Assembly: GCF_003610995.1 (NCBI RefSeq)
Contig: NZ_CP032543.1
Location: 2,418,001-2,482,000, forward strand
DNA: 64,000 nucleotides
DNA from: Streptomyces griseus subsp. griseus
Lineage (GTDB): Bacteria; Actinomycetota; Actinomycetes; Streptomycetales; Streptomycetaceae
Direction: 5' to 3'
This document shows positions 55,540 through 63,631 of the stretch, in pieces (position 1 is the stretch's first letter; every line of letters begins with the position of its first letter). The position numbers and the translations under genes are program-made. Under the pieces are notes generated by a model that did no database searches, had not been told where the DNA came from, and was given only the letters and a program-made list of their open reading frames with translations.

Positions 55540-57146
55540 TCAGCACCCTCGCCCGGCTGGAGGCCGTCGACTCCGGCCGCGCCCAGCCCCTGGCGACCGT
55601 CCGCCACCGCCACCTCACCGACCGGCCGCTGGTGATCGTGCCGCTCACCACCGCCGGGGAGGCCGGGGCGCCGCTCGGCGCTCTCGTCGGCACCGACCGC
55701 GAGGCGCCCCGGCTCCTCGCCGTCGCCCAGCCACGCGACCGTGACCTGCGGTTCGCGTTCCTGGCCGAGCTGGCGGAGGCGGTCCTTCCGCACATCGAGG
55801 CGTACGCGGACGTGGTGGAGCCCGCCGAGCGCAACGAGACCGATCCGGCGACCGGCAAGAAGACCAAGGTCGAGGTCGAGTTGTGCACGGACGCACCCCA
55901 GCTGATCGTGCCGAGCCGGGCGGGCATCGAGTTCGTCCGGCTGCTCGGCCGGTCCATGCGGTTCCGCCGGACCGCCGAGGACGACCCGGAGACGCCGTAT
56001 CCGGCCCCGGCCCGCGTCCCGCTGCTCGGCCGCTGGCTCACGCACTACGGCGAGCGGGCCCGGGTCCCCGGCTCCTCGCTCCTCCTCGCCGCCACGGACC
56101 TGCTGAACCGGCACTGGGCCACCGGCCAGAGCAGCCTGGAGGACCAGCACCTGGGCGCGCTGCTCGCCTGGATCGACCCGCCGCAGGGCATGACCGGCGC
56201 GGAGGCGGCCCTCCGCGCCGAGGCGGGCCGTGACCAGGGCGGGCAGCTCCTCTGCCCGCCCGCCGGGCCCGCCACCGACCCGGCCTTCGACAACCGGCTC
56301 CTCGCCCCGGCGATCGAGACGTACGACCGGGCCCGGCAGGCGCTCGCGGCGGCCGAGGACGGGCTCACGGCCGATGAGCGGCTCGGCGAGCTGAGCGGCG
56401 CCGAGCGCGGCATCCGCTCCCTCCTCGCCACGGTGATGCTGCCGACCTGGGACACGGTGTGGCAGGGGATCGACCTGCTGCGGGAGCTGCCGGAGGGGTC
56501 ACGGGCCGAGGACCGCTGGACCAGGGACCGCTGGTCGTTCACCGCCCACCGGGACCGGGTGGGCTCCGGTGAGCCGCCGCAGCCGCGCCGCGACGACGCG
56601 GTGACGGCCGCCCAGAAGCTGGCCTCCCGTGAGACCGCGCAGGCCCAGCTGGAGGCGCAGGAGGCGCTGGACGACCCGCTGGTGCTGGCCGGGCGGCGGC
56701 TGGCGGGCGAGGCGTTCGTGGCGGAGGTGGTCGAGGTCGAGATGGCGTACACGGAGTCCAAGCGGCCCTCCCCGCGCCCGCTGGTCACCCTCCGCACCCA
56801 GGAGCGGCCGCACCTGGGCGAGCGGACCAAGGTGTACCGCTCGCTGGACGGCAAGCCGCAGACGGCGGAGTTCGTGCGGTACGCCTCCGATGACTCCGGC
56901 GACGGGGAGATCCTGCTGGTGGTGCGGATCATGGACCGGATGGGCCGGGGCAAGGAGCCGGCGCCCGGCTCGCTGCCGGAGCCGGGTGAGCGGATCGCCT
57001 GGACCCTGTTCGAGCACGACCAGCGCGGCGGGCCGAAGCTGCCCGACCCGGAGGACACCCCGTGGACCCACGGTGGCCCGCCGGGCGCGGACGCCGCCGC
57101 GCGCGCCGAGCACCCCGACCCCGTGACCCCGGAGGACCTGCTGTGA
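55530..57146 (+). CDS. Large protein between nuclease and helicase, unknown
   Basis: A 538-residue protein I do not recognise. The N-terminal half is mixed alpha/beta with WLTHYGERARVPGSSLL and DLLNRHWATGQSSLEDQH segments; the middle is charged helical; the C-terminal 150 residues (about 390-510) are strand-rich (GEAFVAEVVEVEMAYTESK, ILLVVRIMDRMGRG) and could be a beta-barrel like the 1B domain of Dna2/Upf1 helicases. Start ATG 55530 has GGGAGGG upstream. It is translationally coupled to the nuclease and followed after 31 bp by the helicase. Confidence 0.85.
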   Translation: MSLISTLARLEAVDSGRAQPLATVRHRHLTDRPLVIVPLTTAGEAGAPLGALVGTDREAPRLLAVAQPRDRDLRFAFLAELAEAVLPHIEAYADVVEPAERNETDPATGKKTKVEVELCTDAPQLIVPSRAGIEFVRLLGRSMRFRRTAEDDPETPYPAPARVPLLGRWLTHYGERARVPGSSLLLAATDLLNRHWATGQSSLEDQHLGALLAWIDPPQGMTGAEAALRAEAGRDQGGQLLCPPAGPATDPAFDNRLLAPAIETYDRARQALAAAEDGLTADERLGELSGAERGIRSLLATVMLPTWDTVWQGIDLLRELPEGSRAEDRWTRDRWSFTAHRDRVGSGEPPQPRRDDAVTAAQKLASRETAQAQLEAQEALDDPLVLAGRRLAGEAFVAEVVEVEMAYTESKRPSPRPLVTLRTQERPHLGERTKVYRSLDGKPQTAEFVRYASDDSGDGEILLVVRIMDRMGRGKEPAPGSLPEPGERIAWTLFEHDQRGGPKLPDPEDTPWTHGGPPGADAAARAEHPDPVTPEDLL

Positions 57147-57181
57147 CCTCGACCCCCGTCACCCCGGAGGGCCTGCTGTGA
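57116..57181 (+). repeat. Tandem duplication at the helicase start
   Basis: A 31-bp unit (57116-57146) ending GGAGGACCTGCTGTGA is repeated as a 32-bp unit (57150-57181) with few differences. The first copy ends one gene and the second supplies the ribosome-binding site and GTG of the next. Confidence 0.8.
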
Positions 57182-58512
57182 GGACCGTCTTCGACCCGGG
57201 TGCGGAGGCGGCGCGGGCGACCGGGGCCATCCTCGACGACACCCTGCGCGGCTCCGCCCGGGGCATCGTCGTGGACTCCCCGCCCGGCGCCGGGAAGTCG
57301 ACCCTGGTGGTCAGGGCGGCCCTGGAGCTGGCCGCCGCCGGGCATCCGCTGATGGTGGTCGCGCAGACCAACGCCCAGGTCGACGACCTGGTGGTGCGGC
57401 TGGCGGAGAAGGATCCGGAGCTGCCGGTGGGGCGGCTGCACAGCAGCGACTCCGACCCGTACGACAAGGTGCTGGACAGCCTCGACAGCGTCACGAAATC
57501 GGCCAAGGCGGCGGATCTGGCCGGGCTGGACGTGGTGATCTCGACGGCCGCCAAGTGGGCGCACGTGAAGAACGTGGAGCCGTGGGGGCACGCGATCGTC
57601 GACGAGGCGTACCAGATGCGCTCGGACGCGCTGCTGGCCGTGGCCGGGCTGTTCGAGCGGGCGCTCTTCGTCGGGGACCCGGGGCAGCTGGACCCGTTCT
57701 CGATCGTGGGCGCGGACCAGTGGGCGGGGCTGAGCTACGACCCGTCCGCGAGCGCCGTCTCCACGCTGCTCGCGCACAATCCGGAGCTGCCGCAGCACCG
57801 GCTACCGGTCTCCTGGCGGCTTCCGGCGTCGGCGGCGCCGCTGGTGTCGGCCGCGTTCTACCCGTACACGCCGTTCCGCAGCGGCACGGACCACGGGGAC
57901 CGGAAGCTCTCGTTCGGGGTGGCCTCGGACGGCTCGGGGCCGGACCGGGTGCTGGACGAGGCGGCCGAGGCCGGGTGGGGGCTGCTGGAGCTGCCGGCCC
58001 GGCACACCCCGCGTACGGACCCCGAGGCGGTGCGGGCGGTGGCACTGGTGGTCCGGCGGTTGCTGGACCGGGGCGGCGTCGCCACCAGCGAGCGGGCGGA
58101 CGAGCCCGTTCCGGTGACGGCGGACCGGGTGGCGGTCGGCACGGCCCACCGCGACCAGGCGGCGGCGGTGCGGGCGGCCCTCGCCGAGCTGGGCGTCACG
58201 GGGGTCGCGGTGGACACGGCCAACCGCCTCCAGGGCCGCGAGTTCGACGTCACGGTGGTCCTGCACCCGCTGTCCGGCCGCCCGGACGCCACCGCCTTCC
58301 ACCTGGAGACGGGCCGCCTGTGCGTGCTGGCCTCGCGCCACCGCCACGCCTGCATCGTGGTGTGCCGGGAAGGGGTGGCGGACCTGCTGGACGAGCACCC
58401 GTCCACGGAGCCGGTCCAGCTCGGCGTCACGGTGAAGTTCCCCGACGGCTGGGAGGCGAACCACGCGGTGCTGGCCCACCTCGCCGAGCACCGGGTGCGG
58501 TGGAAGCCGTAG
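57178..58512 (+). CDS. Compact SF1 helicase (Dna2/Upf1-like)
   Basis: A 444-residue P-loop helicase: Walker A SPPGAGKST (K40), Walker B AIVDEAYQM (D142-E143), motif III GDPGQ (166-170), motif IV region PVSWRLP, motif V VDTANRLQGREFDVTVV and motif VI VLASRHRHACIVV. It is shorter than most SF1B enzymes, lacking visible 1B/2B insertions, which may be supplied by the preceding protein. Start GTG 57178 with GGAGGG upstream. Its 3' end, including the stop, is duplicated in tandem. Confidence 0.88.
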   Translation: MRTVFDPGAEAARATGAILDDTLRGSARGIVVDSPPGAGKSTLVVRAALELAAAGHPLMVVAQTNAQVDDLVVRLAEKDPELPVGRLHSSDSDPYDKVLDSLDSVTKSAKAADLAGLDVVISTAAKWAHVKNVEPWGHAIVDEAYQMRSDALLAVAGLFERALFVGDPGQLDPFSIVGADQWAGLSYDPSASAVSTLLAHNPELPQHRLPVSWRLPASAAPLVSAAFYPYTPFRSGTDHGDRKLSFGVASDGSGPDRVLDEAAEAGWGLLELPARHTPRTDPEAVRAVALVVRRLLDRGGVATSERADEPVPVTADRVAVGTAHRDQAAAVRAALAELGVTGVAVDTANRLQGREFDVTVVLHPLSGRPDATAFHLETGRLCVLASRHRHACIVVCREGVADLLDEHPSTEPVQLGVTVKFPDGWEANHAVLAHLAEHRVRWKP

Positions 58513-58548
58513 CTAAGCCCGGTGCGGTGGAAGCCGTAGCGAAGCCCG
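58495..58548 (+). repeat. Tandem duplication at the helicase stop
   Basis: A 27-bp unit (58495-58521) containing the last codons and stop is repeated at 58522-58548 with one mismatch. The second copy is untranslated. Confidence 0.85.
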
Positions 58549-58632
58549 GGTGCCGCAAGGCCTGTGGCCCTCTTGCGCGGGGTTGGACAATGGAGGGTGG
58601 CCGTCCGGGGCCGCCAGAGGAAGGAACAGCAC

Positions 58633-58977
58633 ATGACACAGTCCGAGCGGAACGAACGGCAGCGGCTGCGCCCCGCGCCCCTGCTCTTCGAGCCGTCTCA
58701 GGCGGCCGCCGACCCGGAGCACTTCTTCGACCTGGAGTCGATGGACGACCCGCGCGAGCTGCTGGCCCGCGCGACCGAGCTGACGCAGGCCTTCCGCGCG
58801 GCGACGGACCGGTCGGTGGAGTTCCAGGCGATGGCGGCGGCGCAGCTCGCCGATCCGAGCCGGTTCGACCGGCTGACGGCGGCGGATGTGGCGGAGCGCG
58901 CGGAGTGGACCGAGGACTACGCGAAGAAGATGATCGAGTTCGGCCGGTCCCTGCTGAACGGGTCCGCCACCGCCTGA
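58633..58977 (+). CDS. Small hypothetical protein
   Basis: A 114-residue, mostly helical acidic protein starting MTQSERNERQRLRPAP, with ATG preceded by AAGGA. No family recognised; segments SVEFQAMAAAQLADPSRFDRL and YAKKMIEFGRSLL suggest a short helical bundle. It lies 120 bp after the helicase and could belong to the same unit. Confidence 0.75.
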   Translation: MTQSERNERQRLRPAPLLFEPSQAAADPEHFFDLESMDDPRELLARATELTQAFRAATDRSVEFQAMAAAQLADPSRFDRLTAADVAERAEWTEDYAKKMIEFGRSLLNGSATA

Positions 58978-59188
58978 CACCTGACCGCCTGCCCCCAGCC
59001 GCCGTCACCTGACGGTCCGGCCACCATGACCTGGCCCCCGGCCGCAGGCGCGTCGCGGGGTTCTCAGGCCGGAGGTCAGGTCCCGTGGCATATTCCGGGC
59101 GGGCAAGATACTCCTTCCCCGCCCACCCTGTCCGGGTTTTCGGCAACTCTCGGAATCAGTCCCGTCACTCCCGGTAGACCTCTTCTCC

Positions 59189-59872
59189 ATGAGCGCTTGG
59201 CTGAAAGACGAAACGACCCTGCAGGCCGGCGGAGCCGCGCCCCACGCCGTCGACATCTTCGCCCTGCTGCGGGACCAGACCGGAACGCAGGCCGCCCAGG
59301 TGACCGCCGCCGGTGCCGCCTGGCTGGCGGGGGCCTCCGCCTACCCGCGCTCCACGCTCGCGCAGTGGGAGGAGCGCCCGGCCTCGCCCGGGGTGCTGCC
59401 CTGCGGCTCGCAGTTCGACGTCGTCAATGTGCCCGCGCTGTTCGGACGGCGGATGGTGGAGCAGCTGTGGGCCGAGGGCCCGGGCACCGGCCCGGTCGCC
59501 GTGCACCGGGGCCGGATGCTGCTCTTCGCCTCCCCCGGAACGGCCCAGCGGCTCCCCTCGCTGCTGGCCTGGGAGGAGTGGGGATCCGGCGGCGGGACCT
59601 CCCGCACACAGCGCGGCGAGGTGCCCCCGCTGCTCTGTCACGGCACCGGCGACGCGGTCACCGTACCGCCGCTGACCTGCCCCTCCGGTGGTTCCGGGCC
59701 GCGCTGGCTGGTGGCGCCCGACACCCGTAATCCATGGCTGCCGGGGCCCGATGTGCTGCTCTGGGCCTGTGTCCGGGTGAGCCGGTCGGCGGTGTCCCAC
59801 GGGGCCGGACATTCGATTTTTCCTCGGGCGGATCAGGGTGCTAATGTCTACGACGTCAGCAGGCGCCGTTAG
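59189..59872 (+). CDS. DNA primase/polymerase-like small protein (tentative)
   Basis: A 227-residue protein resembling the short Streptomyces proteins commonly labelled bifunctional DNA primase/polymerase (segments VLPCGSQFDVVNVPALFGRR and LLCHGTGDAVTVPPLTC). The acidic catalytic residues of a true archaeo-eukaryotic primase are not evident, so activity is doubtful. The frame stops inside the first bases of tRNA-Lys. Its 211-bp upstream gap holds no other clear gene. Confidence 0.7.
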   Translation: MSAWLKDETTLQAGGAAPHAVDIFALLRDQTGTQAAQVTAAGAAWLAGASAYPRSTLAQWEERPASPGVLPCGSQFDVVNVPALFGRRMVEQLWAEGPGTGPVAVHRGRMLLFASPGTAQRLPSLLAWEEWGSGGGTSRTQRGEVPPLLCHGTGDAVTVPPLTCPSGGSGPRWLVAPDTRNPWLPGPDVLLWACVRVSRSAVSHGAGHSIFPRADQGANVYDVSRRR

Positions 59873-59936
59873 CTCAGTTGGTTAGAGCAGCTGACTCTTA
59901 ATCAGCGGGTCCGGGGTTCGAGTCCCTGACGGCGCA
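59863..59936 (+). tRNA. tRNA-Lys (CTT anticodon)
   Basis: A 74-nt cloverleaf: acceptor GCGCCGT pairs with ACGGCGC (59929-59935), anticodon loop CTCTTAA gives CTT, T loop TTCGAGT. The TAG stop of the preceding gene lies in its first ten bases. A TAATGT -10-like element is at 59842-59847 inside that gene. Confidence 0.97.
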
Positions 59937-59942
59937 CCGACG

Positions 59943-59976
59943 GAAGAAGCCCCTCGCGCAAGCGGGGGGCTTCTTC
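59943..59976. terminator. Terminator after tRNA-Lys
   Basis: Arms GAAGAAGCCCCTCGC (59943-59957) and GCGGGGGGCTTCTTC (59962-59976) pair with one G-T wobble around GCAA; TTCTTCGTGTTC follows. It lies between tRNA-Lys and the convergent peptidase gene. Confidence 0.9.
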
Positions 59977-59991
59977 GTGTTCTCCCGCCGG

Positions 59992-61287
59992 TCAGACTCC
60001 GGTGGTGATCCTGACCGTCCAGGAGCCGGACGGCGTACGGTCGGCGACCTCCACCCGGGTGCGCTCGCCCGGCACGGTGTAGGTCTCGCCCTCCGTGAGC
60101 GGGGCGTCCGCGAGCGGCGGGTAGACCGAGCGGTCCCAGCACGCACCGGTCTCCGGGTGGGTGTCCACCACCTCGACCGGCCCGCCGCCGGAGGCCGTTC
60201 CGCTGCGGATCCGGTAGATCAGGATGCCCTCGGTGCAGGTCCCCCGGTCGTTGCCGGTGGCGCCGCGCGCCTCGATCGCCAGGACGCTGTCCTCCCCGGT
60301 CCGTACGACGGCGAGCCGGGTCCCGATCGACCCGCCGGGCACGGGGGCGGCGGCCACCGGTTCCAGGGTGAGGTCGGCCGTGCCCTGGACGCAGACGACC
60401 TGGGGCCCGTCCAGCCAGCCGAGCTTCCACTTGTGCCAGCCGAAGAGGTCGGGCGCCAGGCCGAACTGGCTGCCCATGACGTCCCAGTCGCCGACGTAGG
60501 TGTCCCAGTCGCCCTTGCCGTCGGTGGGCCGGTGGTAGAGATCGGCCAGGTCGAAGACGTGCCCGGTCTCGTGAGCGAGGACATTGCGGTCGGGCGGGTG
60601 CTGCTCGAAGACGGTGACCACGCGCCGGATGTCCGTACCGTCCGCGCGCAGCGGCCGGTCGAAGTTCACGACCTTCGTGGCGTCGGAGTCGACGCCCGGG
60701 GCGTCCGGGTCGGCGACCAGATAGACGATGTCGTACGCCGAGAAGTCGACGTCCCGGTCGGCGGCGGCGATCGCGTCGCGCAGGTAGGCGGTCCGCCTCT
60801 TGGCGTCCCAGTCGCGCTCTATGCCGTACCAGGTGGAGGCGCGCGGCATCTGGATCCAGCCCCGCTGCGGGTGCGGGCGCAGGGTGAACCGGCCGTAGCT
60901 GGCGCGCTCGAAGAAGCGGGTGGTCGAGGGGAAGTGGTCGGCGGTCAGCACTTCGGGGCTGACCTCGGGCTCGGAGTCCGGGAACGACAGGAAGATCATG
61001 ACCGCGTCGAGGCTCCGGTCGGGCTGCGGGTAGGCCCCGTTCCAGCTGTCCAGGCCCAGCGAGTGGTGGGCCGACGTCCTGGGGAGCGCGCACGGGGTCG
61101 CGTCGCGCACGGCGGCCGCGGCGGGGCCGGCGGCGAGCGAGGTGGCGGCGAGCGCGAGGAGGGAGGTCAGGGCGGCCGCAAGACTGCGCAGCGTCAGTCG
61201 CTCCACTCCCCCGAGTCCGGGCTCACGCTGCACATCGACCTCCGGGTGGGAACGCACTACGGTCTCGTCCACCCTGTGCCGGTTCAT
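59992..61287 (-). CDS. Secreted M6-like metallopeptidase
   Basis: A 431-residue protein with a late signal peptide (about residues 32-60, hydrophobic stretch ending in Ala repeats) and the zinc motif HETGHVFDLADLY, corresponding to the HEFGHxLGLPDLYD pattern of immune inhibitor A-type M6 peptidases. Mature segments such as GDWDVMGSQFGLAPDLFGWHKW match this family. Start ATG 61287 is taken from the in-frame options. Convergent with tRNA-Lys. Confidence 0.85.
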   Translation of the reverse strand: MNRHRVDETVVRSHPEVDVQREPGLGGVERLTLRSLAAALTSLLALAATSLAAGPAAAAVRDATPCALPRTSAHHSLGLDSWNGAYPQPDRSLDAVMIFLSFPDSEPEVSPEVLTADHFPSTTRFFERASYGRFTLRPHPQRGWIQMPRASTWYGIERDWDAKRRTAYLRDAIAAADRDVDFSAYDIVYLVADPDAPGVDSDATKVVNFDRPLRADGTDIRRVVTVFEQHPPDRNVLAHETGHVFDLADLYHRPTDGKGDWDTYVGDWDVMGSQFGLAPDLFGWHKWKLGWLDGPQVVCVQGTADLTLEPVAAAPVPGGSIGTRLAVVRTGEDSVLAIEARGATGNDRGTCTEGILIYRIRSGTASGGGPVEVVDTHPETGACWDRSVYPPLADAPLTEGETYTVPGERTRVEVADRTPSGSWTVRITTGV

Positions 61288-61628
61288 GACGATGCGCCCT
61301 GTTGTGCTGCCCCACACGGGTCACAGAGGCCACATGGGTTGTGGGCCGACGCCACCACAGCCCTGACCTTCACGGAAAGTCACCACCGGCCGGATCGGCG
61401 GTCCGATGCAACAGAACCGCTCAGAAACCATCAGGGCAGGGCAAAGCGGAACGTCGTAGACCGGCCGTTCGGTCGACCCATGGCCGGATGCGAGCTGGAA
61501 CGCCCGCTGCGCCACCCTCTATGCTTCACCACGCTTTCCCGCGTGGATCGGGCCCCTTCACGGGTTCACCACCCGGTGCCCTGTCCGACCCCACCTGTTC
61601 ACGACAACCTTCACAGCGGGAGCGAGCG
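61288..61628. promoter_or_regulatory. Divergent promoter region, peptidase and cdgA
   Basis: A BldD-box-like element at 61369-61383 (TTCACGGAAAGTCAC) keeps the outer TnAC-N5-GTnA half-sites of the BldD consensus but only part of its centre. A possible cdgA promoter is TGGAAC (61496-61501), 18 bp, TATGCT (61520-61525), followed by a small CCACGC-GCGTGG hairpin (61529-61546). GACCG-CGGTC (61459-61474) is another dyad. No gene is seen here. Confidence 0.4.
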
Positions 61629-63578
61629 GTGAGCGGAACCTCCGAAGGGCCCAGGGTCCCGGCAGGCACATCCCCGGACGCCGTGGGCACGCCGGTCACG
61701 GAGCGTCATACGGCAGGCCCCGCCGGAGAACGTACGGCACGCCGGACGGCACCGGACGGGGAGGAGGCGCTCCGGAGAGCGGCGGACGACGCCGCCACCG
61801 AGCTGCGCGACCACCGGGCCGCCTTCAACGCCGCGACCCTCCCCATGGCCGTCGTGGACGGCCGGGGACACGTCGTCCGGGCCAACGACGCCCTCGGCGG
61901 ACTCCTGGGTGCGGCACCCCGGGCGCTGGACGGACGGCAGGCGTGCGAGCTGGTCGATCTGGCCTCCGACGACCGCACCTGGCACGCCTACCGCGAGGTG
62001 CTCCAGGGCCGCCGCTCCCGGTTCCGCTGCACCCGCCGCCTCAAACACCCCGACGGGCGCACCCTGTGGGCCGAGGTCACCGTCGTACCGATGACCGGCA
62101 CCTCGGCGGCCGAGCCCGCGCGGGTCCTGCTGACGGTGGCGGACATCAGCGACCGGCGCGAGCTCCAGGACCGGCTGCGCCACCTCCAGATGCACGACCC
62201 GGTGACCCGGCTGCCCAACCGGACCCTGTTCTTCGAGCGGCTCTCGGTGGCCCTGGAGATCCCGCCCTACCAGGACGACTCGATGCTCCCCCGGCACGGC
62301 CGGATCGGGCTCTGCTATCTGGACCTGGACGGCTTCAAGGCCATCAACGACACGCTCGGCCACCGGATCGGCGACCGGCTGCTGGCCGCCGTCGCCGGCC
62401 GGCTCACCGACTGCGCGGAGAACGACGCGAGCCGCAGCCCCGGCGGCAGCCGCCTGGTGGCGCGCCTGGGCGGCGACGAGTTCGCGATCCTGGTGGAGGA
62501 CTCCGGCGGTACGGAGGCGCTGACCGAGCTGGCCCGCTCGGTCCTGGCCGCCCTCCAGCACCCCTTCGACCTGGCCGGGCACCGGCTCTCGGTCTCCGCC
62601 TCGATCGGAGTGGTGGAACGTCCGGTCGCGGGCACCTCGCCCACCGGCCTGATGCAGGCCGCCGACACCACGCTGTACTGGGCGAAGGCCGACGGCCGGG
62701 CCCGCTGGACCCTCTTCGACCCCGAGCGCAACGCCCACCGCATGACCCGCCAGGCGCTCTCCTCCACGCTCCGGCCCGCCGTGGAGCGCGGCGAGTTCAC
62801 CCTCGAATACCAGCCACTGGTCGGCATGGCGGACGGCGTCGTGCGCGGGGTGGAGGCGCTGGTGCGCTGGAACCACCCGCAGTTCGGCGTGCTCTCGCCG
62901 AATCGGTTCGTCGGGATCGCCGAGGAGGACGGCTCCATCGTCCAGCTCGGCCGGTGGGTCCTGCGCACCGCGTGCCGCCAGGCGCGGCGCTGGCAGCTGG
63001 ACCATCCGGACGAGCCCGCGCTCTTCATCAGCGTGAATGTCGCCGTACGCCAGGTCTGGGACTCCGACCTGGTGGCGGACGTGGCGCAGATCCTGGGCGA
63101 GACGGAGCTGGCCCCCGGGCTGCTCCAGCTGGAGCTGACCGAGTCGGCGGTGATGGGGTCCGGCGGCCGCCCGCTGCGGGCGCTCCAGGCGCTGAGCGAC
63201 ATGGGCGTACGGATCGCCATCGACGACTTCGGGACGGGGTATTCGAACCTCGCCTACCTCAGCCGGCTGCCCGTCTCCGTACTGAAGCTGGACGGGGCGT
63301 TCGTGAAGGGCTTCCGGTACGAGGACGGTACGCACCCCAGCCCCGCCGACGAGACGATCGTCGAGGCGATGGTGCAGCTGGCGCACCGCCTGGGCCTGAC
63401 CGTCACCGCGGAGTGTGTGGAGACGGCCGGGCAGGCGGAGCGGCTGCGCCGGATCGGCTGCGACACGGGGCAGGGGTGGCTGTACTCGCGGGCCGTGGCG
63501 CCGGAGCTGATCGCGGCGCTGATCACGGCCCGGCCGACGGCCGAACCGGCTCAGGCGCCCGAGCGGGCCCAGCCGTAG
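61629..63578 (+). CDS. cdgA: GGDEF-EAL c-di-GMP turnover protein
   Basis: A 649-residue cytoplasmic protein: a disordered N-terminus, PAS-PAC (about 60-180), GGDEF domain with intact RLGGDEFAIL, and EAL domain starting with VEALVRWNHP and ending DTGQGWLYSRAV. Both catalytic motifs are intact, so it could make or degrade c-di-GMP. The order and neighbourhood match CdgA of S. coelicolor, a BldD target that delays development. Start is GTG 61629 with GGGAG upstream. Confidence 0.93.
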   Translation: MSGTSEGPRVPAGTSPDAVGTPVTERHTAGPAGERTARRTAPDGEEALRRAADDAATELRDHRAAFNAATLPMAVVDGRGHVVRANDALGGLLGAAPRALDGRQACELVDLASDDRTWHAYREVLQGRRSRFRCTRRLKHPDGRTLWAEVTVVPMTGTSAAEPARVLLTVADISDRRELQDRLRHLQMHDPVTRLPNRTLFFERLSVALEIPPYQDDSMLPRHGRIGLCYLDLDGFKAINDTLGHRIGDRLLAAVAGRLTDCAENDASRSPGGSRLVARLGGDEFAILVEDSGGTEALTELARSVLAALQHPFDLAGHRLSVSASIGVVERPVAGTSPTGLMQAADTTLYWAKADGRARWTLFDPERNAHRMTRQALSSTLRPAVERGEFTLEYQPLVGMADGVVRGVEALVRWNHPQFGVLSPNRFVGIAEEDGSIVQLGRWVLRTACRQARRWQLDHPDEPALFISVNVAVRQVWDSDLVADVAQILGETELAPGLLQLELTESAVMGSGGRPLRALQALSDMGVRIAIDDFGTGYSNLAYLSRLPVSVLKLDGAFVKGFRYEDGTHPSPADETIVEAMVQLAHRLGLTVTAECVETAGQAERLRRIGCDTGQGWLYSRAVAPELIAALITARPTAEPAQAPERAQP

Positions 63579-63631
63579 GGCCCACGGCTCACGCCCGAGC
63601 GGGCCCAACCGTGCGGCTGCGGCCTACCGGC

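Noticed and set aside
54190..58512. CRISPR-associated locus around the Cas4-like nuclease
   Set aside because: No repeat-spacer array and no cas1, cas2 or effector genes are present in the window.
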